Assembly (NCBI RefSeq): GCF_019704555.1 | Contig: NZ_AP024745.1 | Coordinates: forward strand, 11,769,501 to 11,833,500 | DNA: 64,000 nt | Origin: Actinoplanes sp. L3-i22 | GTDB lineage: Bacteria; Actinomycetota; Actinomycetes; Mycobacteriales; Micromonosporaceae | Direction: 5' to 3' | Shown here: positions 18,541-27,026 of the stretch, piece after piece | How the letters are laid out: each line of letters begins with the position of its first letter | Position numbering within the stretch: position 1 is the first letter of the stretch | Notes under the pieces: model-generated | Told to the model about the DNA's origin: nothing | The model's input: only the letters and a program-made list of their open reading frames with translations | Database searches by the model: none | Program-made: the position numbers and the translations under genes

Positions 18541-18796
18541 CCGTGATCTCCTCTTCGCTGACCTGGGGGCGGCATCGCGATGCTAAGCCGCCACCCAGAC
18601 TGCCGAGGTCGGCATAACCGCAGTTCAGCGACGTACACCGGGCATGTTGGACAGTTCTGACCTAACCATGAACTTTCCGTGAAGGATCAACAATCAAGGT
18701 CGTTCACCAAGGCTTCACGCCGTCCCGGTGACCGCGTTCAGCAGCGCGCACCTACCGTCCACTTCGCACCTTTCCGGGAAAATGAGAGGACGACGC

Positions 18797-20623
18797 GTGG
18801 TCGTCACCCTGCTGCTGCTCGTCGTGCTGGCGGCGGTCGTTGCCGTGCTGCTCCTCCTGCGCAAGCGCCGCCGCGAACGCTGGCAGCGCAACGCCGCCAC
18901 CAACCTGCACGACGACCCGTTCCGCAACCGCCCCGGCGGCACCGGCCCGGCCACGGCCGAGGCGGCCAAGCCGGTCAGCGCCGCCGTCGAGCGCTTCGCC
19001 CAGATGCCGCTCGCCGCGCCCCGCCGGATCCGGGTGTCCCGCCCGATGCTGATCGCGGTGGTGGTGCTGCTGCTCCTGGCCGGTGCCGGGATCTTCTGGG
19101 CACAGCGGGATCCGGCCGCGCCCACCCCCGAGCCGGTCGCCGCGCCCGCCTGTGACGTGCGGCTGCGGGTCGCCGCCGCCCCGGAGATCGCCCCGGTCGT
19201 CCAGGCCGCCGCGAAGGCCGCGAACGGCGGCTCCGACTGCGGCCCGATCCAGGTCACCGCCGAGCAGCCGGCGGTCACCGAGACCGCCAAGAGCCGCCCG
19301 GACGTGTGGATCCCGTCCAGCACGCTCTGGCTGCGGATCGCCGCCGGCGACGGGCTCACCTACACCGCCGACGGTCCGCCGCTGGCCCGCTCGCCGATCG
19401 TGGTGGCCGGCCCGCAACCGGTCGTCGACCAGCTCGCCAAGGACGGCAAAACCGCGTGGGCGCTGATCGCCAAGGCCGCGACCGAGCACCGGCTGCCGTC
19501 GGTCACGATGGCCGACCCGATGCACGACACCGTCGGGATGCTCTCGGTCTACGCGATCCACCAGGCGATGAACCGGACCACGCCGGACCAGGGCATCGCC
19601 CAGCTGCGGGCGCTGACGTTGCGCAGCCGGCTGACCGACGCCGCGACCGACCCGGCCACGCTGCTGGCGAAGGCCGCCGGGGGCAGCGCCGACGTGGGTG
19701 TGTTCGCGGTGACCGAGCAGCAGCTCGGGGCGTACCAGAAGGGCGGGCACGCGGTCCCGCTCGGCGGGGCGGCTCCGGTCGACGGACTGGTGGCGGCGGA
19801 TTATCCGTACGCCGTCAGCCCGGCAGCGGACCGGGACCTGACCGCCAAGCTCCGCGCCGCGCTCACCCCGGCCGTGCTGACCGCGGCCGGTTTCCGCACC
19901 GACGAGCCGGCCGGGCTACTGCCGATGCCGGCGAAGCCGGATCAGATCATGACCCTGGCCCTGCAGTGGTCCCAGTACAAGACGCTGGACTTCCAGGTGC
20001 TGCTGCTGATCGACGGCTCCGGCTCGATGAACGAGAAGATCAGCGACAAGGGCGGTAAGGCCACCACCAAGGCCGGGCTGCTGCGTACCACCGGCCTGAA
20101 CGCCAGCCAGCTGTTCGGCGAGGAGACCGACATCGGGCTGTGGTACTTCGCCACCCCGAAGGCGACCAGCCCGGCGCACTCCGAGGCGCTGACGTTCGGC
20201 CCGATCAACGGCAAGATCGGCGCCAAGACGCGCCGGGAGGTGCTCGGCGCGCGGATCAGTCAGTACAGCGCGATCGGCAACGCCGGCACGCCGCTCTACC
20301 AGACCGTGCTGGACGGGCTGGACGCGATGCGGGCCAAGGCCAAGCCGGGCACGGTCACCCTGGTCGTGGTGCTCACCGACGGGATGGACCAGGGCTCCCG
20401 CTTCGCCATGACCAACCAGGAGTTCCAGGGCAAGCTGGCCGCCGAGCGGGACCCGGCGCGCCCGGTGCCGATCATCGCGGTCGGCTACGGCGCGAACGCC
20501 GACATGTCCGCGCTCAACGGCATGGCCAAGGCGACCGGCGGCGTGGCGGTGGCCGCCAACGACCCGGCCGACGTGGCGTCCGCGATGGCCAAGGCGTTCC
20601 TCGCGGCGCACGCGCCCAGTTAG
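18797..20623 (+). CDS. Membrane-anchored substrate-binding plus VWA domain protein
   Basis: A 608-aa protein. GTG 18797 is preferred because AGAGGA lies six bases upstream; an in-frame ATG at 18782 is an alternative with a poor site. There are two hydrophobic helices: residues 2-20, and around 80-100 (LIAVVVLLLLAGAGIFW). A periplasmic-binding-protein-like domain follows (DVRLRVAAAPEIAPVVQ...). The C-terminal VWA domain begins at LLLIDGSGSM, an intact DxSxS MIDAS, with LTDGMD further on. It is divergent from the T7SS motor operon, so it may serve cell-surface assembly at that locus. Its stop codon overlaps that of the TetR gene. Confidence 0.9.
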   Translation: MVVTLLLLVVLAAVVAVLLLLRKRRRERWQRNAATNLHDDPFRNRPGGTGPATAEAAKPVSAAVERFAQMPLAAPRRIRVSRPMLIAVVVLLLLAGAGIFWAQRDPAAPTPEPVAAPACDVRLRVAAAPEIAPVVQAAAKAANGGSDCGPIQVTAEQPAVTETAKSRPDVWIPSSTLWLRIAAGDGLTYTADGPPLARSPIVVAGPQPVVDQLAKDGKTAWALIAKAATEHRLPSVTMADPMHDTVGMLSVYAIHQAMNRTTPDQGIAQLRALTLRSRLTDAATDPATLLAKAAGGSADVGVFAVTEQQLGAYQKGGHAVPLGGAAPVDGLVAADYPYAVSPAADRDLTAKLRAALTPAVLTAAGFRTDEPAGLLPMPAKPDQIMTLALQWSQYKTLDFQVLLLIDGSGSMNEKISDKGGKATTKAGLLRTTGLNASQLFGEETDIGLWYFATPKATSPAHSEALTFGPINGKIGAKTRREVLGARISQYSAIGNAGTPLYQTVLDGLDAMRAKAKPGTVTLVVVLTDGMDQGSRFAMTNQEFQGKLAAERDPARPVPIIAVGYGANADMSALNGMAKATGGVAVAANDPADVASAMAKAFLAAHAPS

Positions 20624-21285
20624 CGTCCCCGGGCCGCGCGGGCCTCGACCGCGTCGAGGACCAGGTTGAGCGCGAGCTCGAACTGGTCCTCCCGGTCGAC
20701 CTCGCTCAGGTGTTCCGCGACCGCGCGGATGTGCGGGTAGCGGTCGGCCGGCAGCACCACGTACTCCCTGGTCCAGGCGAGGCCGTCGCGGTGCATCACG
20801 TCCAGGCCGACGGCGTGCACGGTGGCCTCGAAGGCGGTCCACGCCAGGATGGTGTCGGCGACCACCCGGTACATGCTGGCGGCCTCCCGGCCGCTCAACC
20901 CGGCCTGCGCCAGGGCGCCGAGAATCAATTCGACGGTACGGAACTCCGCCTCCTGCCGCAGCGTCCGCGTCGCCACCAGCGCGGCCACCCGCGGGTGTGC
21001 CACGAACGCCCGGCGGCTCGCCCGGGCCAGCGACAGCAGCCGCTCCCGCCAGCTCGGCTCGGCCAGGTCCACCTCGGCCAGCGCGTTCTCCAGCAGCTGC
21101 GCGCCGATCGCCAGCAGCAGCTCGTCCTTGTCCCGGAAGTGCCGCAGCACCGCCGTCGGGGCGACCCCGAGCGCGGGCCCGAGCCGCCGGAACGTCAGCG
21201 CGTCCGCGCCGTCCGCCTCGGCCACCTCCAGGGCGACCTTGACGATCTCGGCCCGGCTCAGTGATCCCCGCTCGCGCTTCGCCAT
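20620..21285 (-). CDS. TetR-family transcriptional regulator
   Basis: A 221-aa protein with an N-terminal helix-turn-helix (LSRAEIVKVALEVAEADGADALTFRRLGPALGVAPTAVLRHFRDKDELL) and a C-terminal helical ligand domain of the TetR_C type. ATG 21285 has AGGA eight bases upstream and is preferred over the in-frame GTG 21291. It is divergent from the permease/amidohydrolase operon with a 96-bp shared promoter region, so it most likely represses that operon and itself. Confidence 0.93.
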   Translation of the reverse strand: MAKRERGSLSRAEIVKVALEVAEADGADALTFRRLGPALGVAPTAVLRHFRDKDELLLAIGAQLLENALAEVDLAEPSWRERLLSLARASRRAFVAHPRVAALVATRTLRQEAEFRTVELILGALAQAGLSGREAASMYRVVADTILAWTAFEATVHAVGLDVMHRDGLAWTREYVVLPADRYPHIRAVAEHLSEVDREDQFELALNLVLDAVEARAARGR

Positions 21286-21302
21286 GACCACATCCTAATG
21301 AA

Positions 21303-21349
21303 ACAACGTTGTGAACGCTGTTGACATCACTGTTCAGATGACGTTGCAT
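21303..21349 (+). promoter_or_regulatory. Permease operon promoter and TetR operator candidate
   Basis: ACAACGTTGT (21303-21312) is a perfect 10-bp palindrome. TTGACA (21321-21326) is a perfect -35 hexamer; a weak -10 (TTGCAT, 21344-21349) follows after 17 bases. A looser dyad pairs AACGTTGTGAAC with GTTCAGATGACGTT around the -35. These fit a TetR operator in the divergent promoter region. Confidence 0.5.
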
Positions 21350-21381
21350 CTGTGGCCAGGGTCACGCGAGCAGGGAGTCCC

Positions 21382-22785
21382 ATGAGCTCAGCCATGCCGA
21401 AATCACTCGGCGTCATAGACGGCGTCGTCATCGCCGCGTCCAGCACCGCCGCCACCACCAGCATCGCGATCGGCACCGGCGTGCTCGCCGCGACCGTCGG
21501 CCGGCAGGTCCCGATCCTGCTGGTGCTGGCGTTCCTGCCGATGCTCGGCATCGCCGGCGCCTACGCCCGGCTGAACCGCTCCGAGCCGAACTGCGGCGCC
21601 GGCTACACCTGGGTGGGCAGCACGCTCGGCCCGTGGCTCGGCTTCCTGGCCGGCTGGATCCCGGTGGCCGGCACCGTGATCTTCCTGGCCTACACCACCG
21701 CGATCTGCGGTTCGCTGCTCATCCAGACCGCCGACAAGCTCGGCCTGCACGGCCTCGACCCGAACTCCACCGCGCAGTGCACCCTGATCGGCCTGGTCGT
21801 GCTGGCCGCGGTCACCTGGACCGCGATCCGCGGCGTCGAGCACGCCGCGAGCTTCCAGAAATACCTGCTGATCTTCGAGTACGCCGTGCTGATCGTCTTC
21901 TGCGGCTGGGGCCTGATCGTCGGTGACCAGCCGTTCTCGCTCTCCTGGCTGAACCCGTTCGCCTTCGACTCGTTCAGCGGGCTGGCCCAGGGCCTGGTAC
22001 TGGCGGTCTTCTTCTACTGGGGCTGGGACGCCGCGTTCAGCGTCACCGAGGAGACCCGGAACCCGGAGGACGCCGCCCGCGGCGGGTACATCGCGCTCTT
22101 CACCATGCTCGGCCTGTTCGTGCTCGGCTCGATCGCGTTCCAGCGCGTCCTGCCCACCGAGGAGCTGGCCGCGAACGGCGCGCAGGGCCTCAGCTACTAC
22201 GCCGCGAAGCTGGCCGGCGAGCCGTGGGCGTCGCTGCCGCTGCTCGCGCTGATGTTCTCGGCGATCGCGTCGGTGCAGTCCGGGGTGATCCCGACCGCGC
22301 GGCTCACCCTGGCGATGAGCCGGGACCGGACGCTCGGCCCGTTCTGGGCCCGGCTCAACGAGCGTGGCGCGCCCGCCGCCGGGACCGTCGTGATCGCCGT
22401 CGTGGCCGGCTTCGTGGCCTTGCTGGAGTTCGCGATCCCCACGCTCAACCAGGCGATCCTGGCCGCGGTGAACACCATCGGCCTGCTCGTGGCGGTCTAC
22501 TACGGACTCACCGCGATCGCCGCCGCGGTCCGCTTCCGCGGCGAGGGCCTGCGCGCCACCTGGATCCCGCTGCTCTCCGGTACGGCGTTGCTCGCCCTCG
22601 GTGGCTATCTCGCCGTCTACTACGCCACGCTCAGCGACGGCTTCGCGATCAGCGTGGAGAACGGCTGGTTCAACCTGGCCGCACCCGTGATCATCGTGGT
22701 GATCGGCCTGGTCGCCGCCGCGAGTGCCAAGTGGCGCCGCCGTTCGCCGTACTTCCGCAAAGCTCGTCTCGAGGAGACCGTATGA
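21382..22785 (+). CDS. APC-superfamily amino acid/amine permease
   Basis: A 467-aa polytopic membrane protein with about 12 hydrophobic helices. The first is GVVIAASSTAATTSIAIGTGV, and NCGAGYTWVG resembles the conserved loop of APC transporters. ATG 21382 has GGGAG four to five bases upstream. It probably imports an amine, amino acid or N-acyl compound across the plasma membrane. It overlaps the amidohydrolase gene by ATGA, which suggests the amidohydrolase acts on the imported substrate. The substrate is unknown. Confidence 0.92.
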   Translation: MSSAMPKSLGVIDGVVIAASSTAATTSIAIGTGVLAATVGRQVPILLVLAFLPMLGIAGAYARLNRSEPNCGAGYTWVGSTLGPWLGFLAGWIPVAGTVIFLAYTTAICGSLLIQTADKLGLHGLDPNSTAQCTLIGLVVLAAVTWTAIRGVEHAASFQKYLLIFEYAVLIVFCGWGLIVGDQPFSLSWLNPFAFDSFSGLAQGLVLAVFFYWGWDAAFSVTEETRNPEDAARGGYIALFTMLGLFVLGSIAFQRVLPTEELAANGAQGLSYYAAKLAGEPWASLPLLALMFSAIASVQSGVIPTARLTLAMSRDRTLGPFWARLNERGAPAAGTVVIAVVAGFVALLEFAIPTLNQAILAAVNTIGLLVAVYYGLTAIAAAVRFRGEGLRATWIPLLSGTALLALGGYLAVYYATLSDGFAISVENGWFNLAAPVIIVVIGLVAAASAKWRRRSPYFRKARLEETV

Positions 22786-24413
22786 CCGCCGCTGACCTGC
22801 TCTTCACCGGTGGCCCGGTGTTCACCGCCGACGCGGCCCGATCCCGGGCGACCGCGGTGGCCGTCCGGGACGGGCGGATCGTCGCGGTCGGGCACGACCT
22901 GGACGAGCTGCGCGGGCCGGCCACCGAGGTGGTCGACCTGGCCGGTCGGCTGCTGATCCCCGGCTTCCAGGACGCGCACGTGCACGCCGTCTTCGGCGGG
23001 GTGGAGATGGGGCAGTGCGACCTGACCGGGACGACCGACCTGGACGAGTACCTGTCCCGGATCGCCGCCTACGCGGCCGCCCACCCGGACCGGGAATGGA
23101 TCACCGGCAGCGGCTGGTCGATGGAGAGCTTCCCGGGCGGCGTGCCGACCGCGGACCTGCTCGACCGGGTCGTCCCGGACCGCCCGGTCTACCTGACCAA
23201 CCGGGACCACCACGGCGCCTGGGTCAACTCGGTGGCCCTGGACCGCGCCGGGATCACCCGGGATACCCCGGATCCGGCCGACGGCGTGCTCAACCGGGAC
23301 GGCGCCGGCCACCCGGTCGGCGCGCTGCAGGAGGGCGCGATGTCGCTGGTCAGTGCGCTGATCCCGGCGACCACCCCGGCCGAGCTGGTGGCCGGGCTGC
23401 GGCGGGCCCAGACGCTGCTGCACTCGCTGGGCATCACCGGCTGGCAGGACGCGATGCTGCGCGGCTCGAACGGCTACCCGGATCCGGCCGACGCCTACCG
23501 CGCCGCGGCCGCCGAGGGCTGGCTGACCGCGGCGGTGACCGGCGCGCTGTGGTGGGACCGGGATCGCGGCGCGGACCAGATCGCCGAGCTCGTCGCGCAC
23601 CGCGAGCAGCTCACCCTCGGGCGGCTGACCTGCTCGACCGTGAAGATCATGCAGGACGGCGTGGCGGAGAACTTCACCGCCGCGATGACCGCGCCCTACC
23701 TGGACGCGTGCGGCTGCCCGACGCCGAACAGCGGGCTGAGCTTCGTCGACCCGGCGCTGCTGAACAGCTACGTCACCGAACTGGACGCGCTCGGCTTCCA
23801 GGTGCACTTCCACGCGCTCGGCGACCGGGCGGTCCGCGAGGCCCTGGACGCGATCGAGACGGCCCGGGCGAAGAACGGCTTCCGGGACACCCGGCCGCAC
23901 CTGGCGCACCTGCAGGTCGTCGACCCGGCCGACATCCCGCGGTTCCGGCGGCTCGGGGCGACCGCGAACCTGCAGCCGCTGTGGGCCGCGCACGAGCCGC
24001 AGATGGACGAGCTGACCATCCCGTTCCTCGCGCCGGGACTGGCCGAGCGGCAGTACCCGTTCGGCGACCTGCTGCGCGCCGGGGTGACCCTGGCGGCCGG
24101 CTCGGACTGGCCGGTGAGCAGCCCGAACCCGATCGAGGGCATCCACGTGGCGGTGAACCGGACGGCTCCGGGCGCGGACGACGGGCGGGTGTTCCTGCCC
24201 GGGCAGCGGCTGGATCTGGGGACGGCGCTGGCGGCGTACACGGCCGGGAGCGGGTACCTGAATCACCGCGATGACAGTGGCAGCGTCCGTACCGGAAATG
24301 TCGCGGACCTCGTGGTGCTGGACCGCGACCCGTTCGACGAACCCGCCGCGGAGATTTTCCGGGCGAAGGTCGACGAGACCTTCGTCTCCGGCCGGCGCGT
24401 CTATTCGGCCTGA
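22782..24413 (+). CDS. YtcJ-like metal-dependent amidohydrolase
   Basis: A 543-aa protein of the amidohydrolase superfamily. The N-terminal beta-sandwich and metal motif D64-A-H66-V-H68 precede a TIM barrel. VHFHALGDRAVREAL contains further metal histidines, AAGSDWPVSSPNP carries the late Asp, and the end NVADLVVLDRDPFD returns to the sandwich. Length and motifs fit the YtcJ/exoenzyme-regulatory-protein subfamily. The start ATG 22782 has GAGGAG six bases upstream and overlaps the permease stop. It probably hydrolyses a C-N bond in a compound imported by the permease. Confidence 0.93.
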   Translation: MTAADLLFTGGPVFTADAARSRATAVAVRDGRIVAVGHDLDELRGPATEVVDLAGRLLIPGFQDAHVHAVFGGVEMGQCDLTGTTDLDEYLSRIAAYAAAHPDREWITGSGWSMESFPGGVPTADLLDRVVPDRPVYLTNRDHHGAWVNSVALDRAGITRDTPDPADGVLNRDGAGHPVGALQEGAMSLVSALIPATTPAELVAGLRRAQTLLHSLGITGWQDAMLRGSNGYPDPADAYRAAAAEGWLTAAVTGALWWDRDRGADQIAELVAHREQLTLGRLTCSTVKIMQDGVAENFTAAMTAPYLDACGCPTPNSGLSFVDPALLNSYVTELDALGFQVHFHALGDRAVREALDAIETARAKNGFRDTRPHLAHLQVVDPADIPRFRRLGATANLQPLWAAHEPQMDELTIPFLAPGLAERQYPFGDLLRAGVTLAAGSDWPVSSPNPIEGIHVAVNRTAPGADDGRVFLPGQRLDLGTALAAYTAGSGYLNHRDDSGSVRTGNVADLVVLDRDPFDEPAAEIFRAKVDETFVSGRRVYSA

Positions 24414-24440
24414 GCACCGATCGACGGTTGCTCTCAGTAG

Positions 24441-24456
24441 TGTTTCACGTGAAACA
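24441..24456. other. parS-like chromosome-partition site
   Basis: TGTTTCACGTGAAACA is a perfect 16-bp palindrome matching the well-known bacterial parS consensus bound by ParB. It sits in a non-coding gap between the amidohydrolase stop and the next gene, where actinomycete parS sites are often found. No parA/parB genes are in the window. Short open frames across the site are not convincing genes. Confidence 0.85.
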
Positions 24457-24457
24457 T

Positions 24458-24476
24458 AGTGTACAAATTGGACACT
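24458..24476. promoter_or_regulatory. Operator-like dyad adjacent to parS
   Basis: AGTGTACAAATTGGACACT is a 19-bp dyad with eight of nine pairs matching around a central A. It begins one base after the parS-like site in an AT-richer patch. It could be a repressor operator or an accessory binding site; nothing else identifies it. Confidence 0.4.
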
Positions 24477-24590
24477 CGGGCATCAATGACGGCGTTGCCG
24501 TGGCCACCCAGGCACCCACCGCTACCCCCGCGGTCCTAAAACCCGGGACGCGCCCTGATTCAGCCCGGCCCCACCGGGCAGGATCAGGGC

Positions 24591-24932
24591 ATGCCTCTGC
24601 TCTTCTCGTACGGCACTCTGCAGGATCCCGCTGTCCAGCGGGCCAATTTCGGACGGGACCTGGAGGGCCGGGCGGACGCGCTGCCCGGTTACGCGGAGCG
24701 GCTCCTCGAGATCACCGACCCGGACGTCGCCGCGACCAGCGGAAAGACGCACCACCCGATCGTCGTGGAGACCGGTGCCGACACCGACCGGGTGCCGGGG
24801 ACGGTCTTCGAGGTGACCGAGGAGGAGCTTTCCGCCGCCGATAAGTACGAAGTGGACGATTACCACCGGGTGCTGCTGTCGCTCGACTCCGGCGTCCGCG
24901 CCTGGGTCTACGTGAGCGCCGCCGCCTACTGA
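24591..24932 (+). CDS. Gamma-glutamylcyclotransferase/AIG2-like protein
   Basis: A 113-aa protein with the family opening LLFSYGTLQD (substrate-loop YGTL), a middle ...VPGTVFEVTEEELSAADKYE with the expected acidic residue, and DDYHRVLL. Size fits the small GGCT/AIG2 fold. These enzymes release 5-oxoproline from gamma-glutamyl amines or peptides. AGGA lies seven bases before the ATG. Its end overlaps the convergent methyltransferase gene by 7 bp. Confidence 0.9.
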   Translation: MPLLFSYGTLQDPAVQRANFGRDLEGRADALPGYAERLLEITDPDVAATSGKTHHPIVVETGADTDRVPGTVFEVTEEELSAADKYEVDDYHRVLLSLDSGVRAWVYVSAAAY

Positions 24933-26005
24933 CGGACCGCCACCGCGTGGAACCGGTGCGGCGAGTCGTCGTAACCGGTCAGGGCCCACCCGGCCCGCGC
25001 CGACGACTCACGCAGCACGTCCTCCGCCAACGGTTCGTCCGGCCGCAGCTCACGGCCGTGCCGCGCGGCCAGCGCGGCCCGGCCGGACGGGTGGAAGAGC
25101 ACCAGCTTGCCGCCCGGCCGGGTGATCCGGGCCAGCTCGGCCAGCCCGGAGACCGGGTCCGGCAGGTGGTTGACCAGCCCGGCGGCGAACACCGCGTCCA
25201 CCCGGGCACGCGCCACCGGCAGCCGCCGCGCATCGGCGAGCAGCAGGTCCGCCGCGCACTCGCGAGCGCGGGGTCGCGCCTCGGCAAGCATCTGCGGGGT
25301 CAGATCAAGACCCAGAATTTTCCCGTACGGCCCGATCGCGTCCCGGATCGCCGGAAACGCCCGCCCGGTCCCGCAGCCGACATCCGCCACCACCCCACCG
25401 GTGACCAGCCCGGCCTCCCGGATCGCGGCCGCATAGGCGGGCATGTCGGCACCGAACTTGGTGTCCCAGGTCGCCGCCCGCGCGGCGAAGAACGCCTGCG
25501 ACTCGCTCCGGTACCACCAGTCCCCGGGCAGCAGCCACGGCTCGATGTGCCGCAGCACCGGCCAGCCCGGGTCGTGCAGGTCGATCACCGCGCCCGCGCC
25601 GTCCCCGCGATAGCCGTGGTGCCCGTTCTTCCGGGCCGGCGGGGTGCGCACCCAGATGCTCAGCTGCCAGGGCACCGGCTCGGCCCGCCAGTGCGGCCCG
25701 TCCACGATCACCAGCGTCCCGTTCGCCCGGGCCGGCCAGCCGTCCCGGTCGCTGACGCAGGACGAGCCGGGCAGCCGCACGCACGGCCGCCCCAGCTCCC
25801 GCAACCGCCCGGCCAGCCGGTCGGCGAGCAGACCCGCCCGCTCGTCGGTCCCGTCCACCAGCACCAGCCGGCTCGCGACCCCGGGCGGCGAGTCCAGCGC
25901 ACTCCCCAGATGATCCAGCACCGTGATCCACCGCGCACGCTGCTCGGCGCTCAACCCGTCCCAGCCCATCACGCCATCATGCAACTGCTCCGGCATTCTC
26001 GCCAT
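24926..26005 (-). CDS. Two-domain protein: kinase-like N-terminus plus class I SAM methyltransferase
   Basis: A 359-aa protein. Residues 47-160 read like a uridine-kinase-type P-loop domain (LVLVDGTDERAGLLADRLAGRL, VIVDGPHWRAE), but the glycine-lysine-Ser/Thr of the P-loop is missing. Residues ~165-359 are a class I methyltransferase: motif I VADVGCGTGRAF (207-217), LGLDLTPQML, and AGLVNHLPDPVSGLAELARITRPGGKLVLFHPSG, a Methyltransf_11-type pattern. It starts at ATG 26005. The substrate is unknown. The dead kinase part may bind a nucleotide or the acceptor. Confidence 0.88.
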   Translation of the reverse strand: MARMPEQLHDGVMGWDGLSAEQRARWITVLDHLGSALDSPPGVASRLVLVDGTDERAGLLADRLAGRLRELGRPCVRLPGSSCVSDRDGWPARANGTLVIVDGPHWRAEPVPWQLSIWVRTPPARKNGHHGYRGDGAGAVIDLHDPGWPVLRHIEPWLLPGDWWYRSESQAFFAARAATWDTKFGADMPAYAAAIREAGLVTGGVVADVGCGTGRAFPAIRDAIGPYGKILGLDLTPQMLAEARPRARECAADLLLADARRLPVARARVDAVFAAGLVNHLPDPVSGLAELARITRPGGKLVLFHPSGRAALAARHGRELRPDEPLAEDVLRESSARAGWALTGYDDSPHRFHAVAVRQ

Positions 26006-26010
26006 AACGA

Positions 26011-26054
26011 CCGCATCTGCTGGCCTATCCGCACGGAAAGGCCAGCAGATGCGG
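26011..26054 (-). terminator. 16-bp perfect stem-loop terminator
   Basis: Arms 26011-26026 and 26039-26054 are perfectly complementary over 16 bp with a 12-base loop. It begins seven bases past the stop of the minus-strand Ig-like protein gene. A short T-containing tail follows. It is the likely terminator for that gene and insulates the methyltransferase. Confidence 0.8.
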
Positions 26055-26061
26055 TAAGCCG

Positions 26062-26988
26062 TCAGTGGCGGTAGGTACGGACCGTCGAGTAGCGGACGTT
26101 GCCCGCCTTGTCGTAGGCGCGCAGCCGCAGCGTGAACTTCTTCCCGTACTTCTTCGGGTTGACCGTGAACGCCCAGCCGGCCTTGGTGTCGGTGCCGACC
26201 ACCTTGCCGTTGATCAGCAGCTGGACCTTGGCCACGCCGTTCTTGTCACCGGCCTTCGCCACCACGCCGAACTTGCCGCTGACCTTGGCCTTGTTCTTCG
26301 GCGCCTTGGTGATCGACAGCGACGGCAGCGTGTTGTCGACGTAGACCGTGCGCTCGGCGTAGACCGCGTTGCCGGCCTTGTCGCTGACCGCGAAGAAGAT
26401 GCCGTGCTTGCCGTCGGTCACCTTGCGGGTGTCGAGCGGGATCGACCAGGGCGCCTTGCGGGTCCGCACGTTCGGCGCGCCGCCGACGATCGCCGACTCC
26501 AGCTTGCCGAGGCCGGTCTGGTCCCGCACCGAGGTCACCGCGGCGCTGACCACGCCGCGGACCAGCTTGCCGTTGGCCGGAGCGAGCCCGACGACCGGCT
26601 GGTCGCTGTCGACGACGATGTTGCGGGTGTACTCCGAGGTGTGGCCGGCTCGGTCGTACGCCCGGATGGTCATGGTCGCCGGCCCGTTCGGGGTGTCCAG
26701 CGGCCAGAGCGGGCCGAAGTCGGCGAACTTGGTCACCAGCTCGCCGTTGAGCAGCAGCTCGCCGTAGCTGACCCCGTCCGGGTCGGACAGGTAGACCGAG
26801 GGCTGGTGCCAGACGCTGACGTAGTTCTCGGCCTCTTCGTAGTAGACCGAGATCGTCGGTCCGGTGGTGTCGGCTGCTCGCGCCGGTGACGCGAACACCC
26901 CGGTGAACATGGTGGCGGCCAGGCCGGCCCCCAGAACTGCGCGAATCTTGTTCATCGCCGCGGAGCGTATCCAGACCGGTCGCTCCAC
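26062..26988 (-). CDS. Secreted Ig-like repeat protein
   Basis: A 308-aa protein from GTG 26988 (AGGGGA five bases upstream) or 297 aa from ATG 26955, which lacks a Shine-Dalgarno. A signal peptide NKIRAVLGAGLAATMFTGVFASPARA ends before AADTTGP. The mature part consists of three Ig-like/bacterial Big-type beta domains, each closing with a Y-DxAG(N/H)-type motif (RAYDRAGHTSEY, AVSDKAGNAVY, RAYDKAGNVRY). Such domains are usual on secreted adhesion or wall-associated proteins. No catalytic motif was seen. A strong hairpin follows the stop. Confidence 0.88.
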   Translation of the reverse strand: MERPVWIRSAAMNKIRAVLGAGLAATMFTGVFASPARAADTTGPTISVYYEEAENYVSVWHQPSVYLSDPDGVSYGELLLNGELVTKFADFGPLWPLDTPNGPATMTIRAYDRAGHTSEYTRNIVVDSDQPVVGLAPANGKLVRGVVSAAVTSVRDQTGLGKLESAIVGGAPNVRTRKAPWSIPLDTRKVTDGKHGIFFAVSDKAGNAVYAERTVYVDNTLPSLSITKAPKNKAKVSGKFGVVAKAGDKNGVAKVQLLINGKVVGTDTKAGWAFTVNPKKYGKKFTLRLRAYDKAGNVRYSTVRTYRH

Positions 26989-27026
26989 TGTGGTCCCCTG
27001 TCACAGGATCTCCACATGTTCGTGTC

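Noticed and set aside
24428..24844. Open frame crossing the parS site
   Set aside because: No ribosome site; overlaps the recognised gamma-glutamylcyclotransferase-like gene in another frame.
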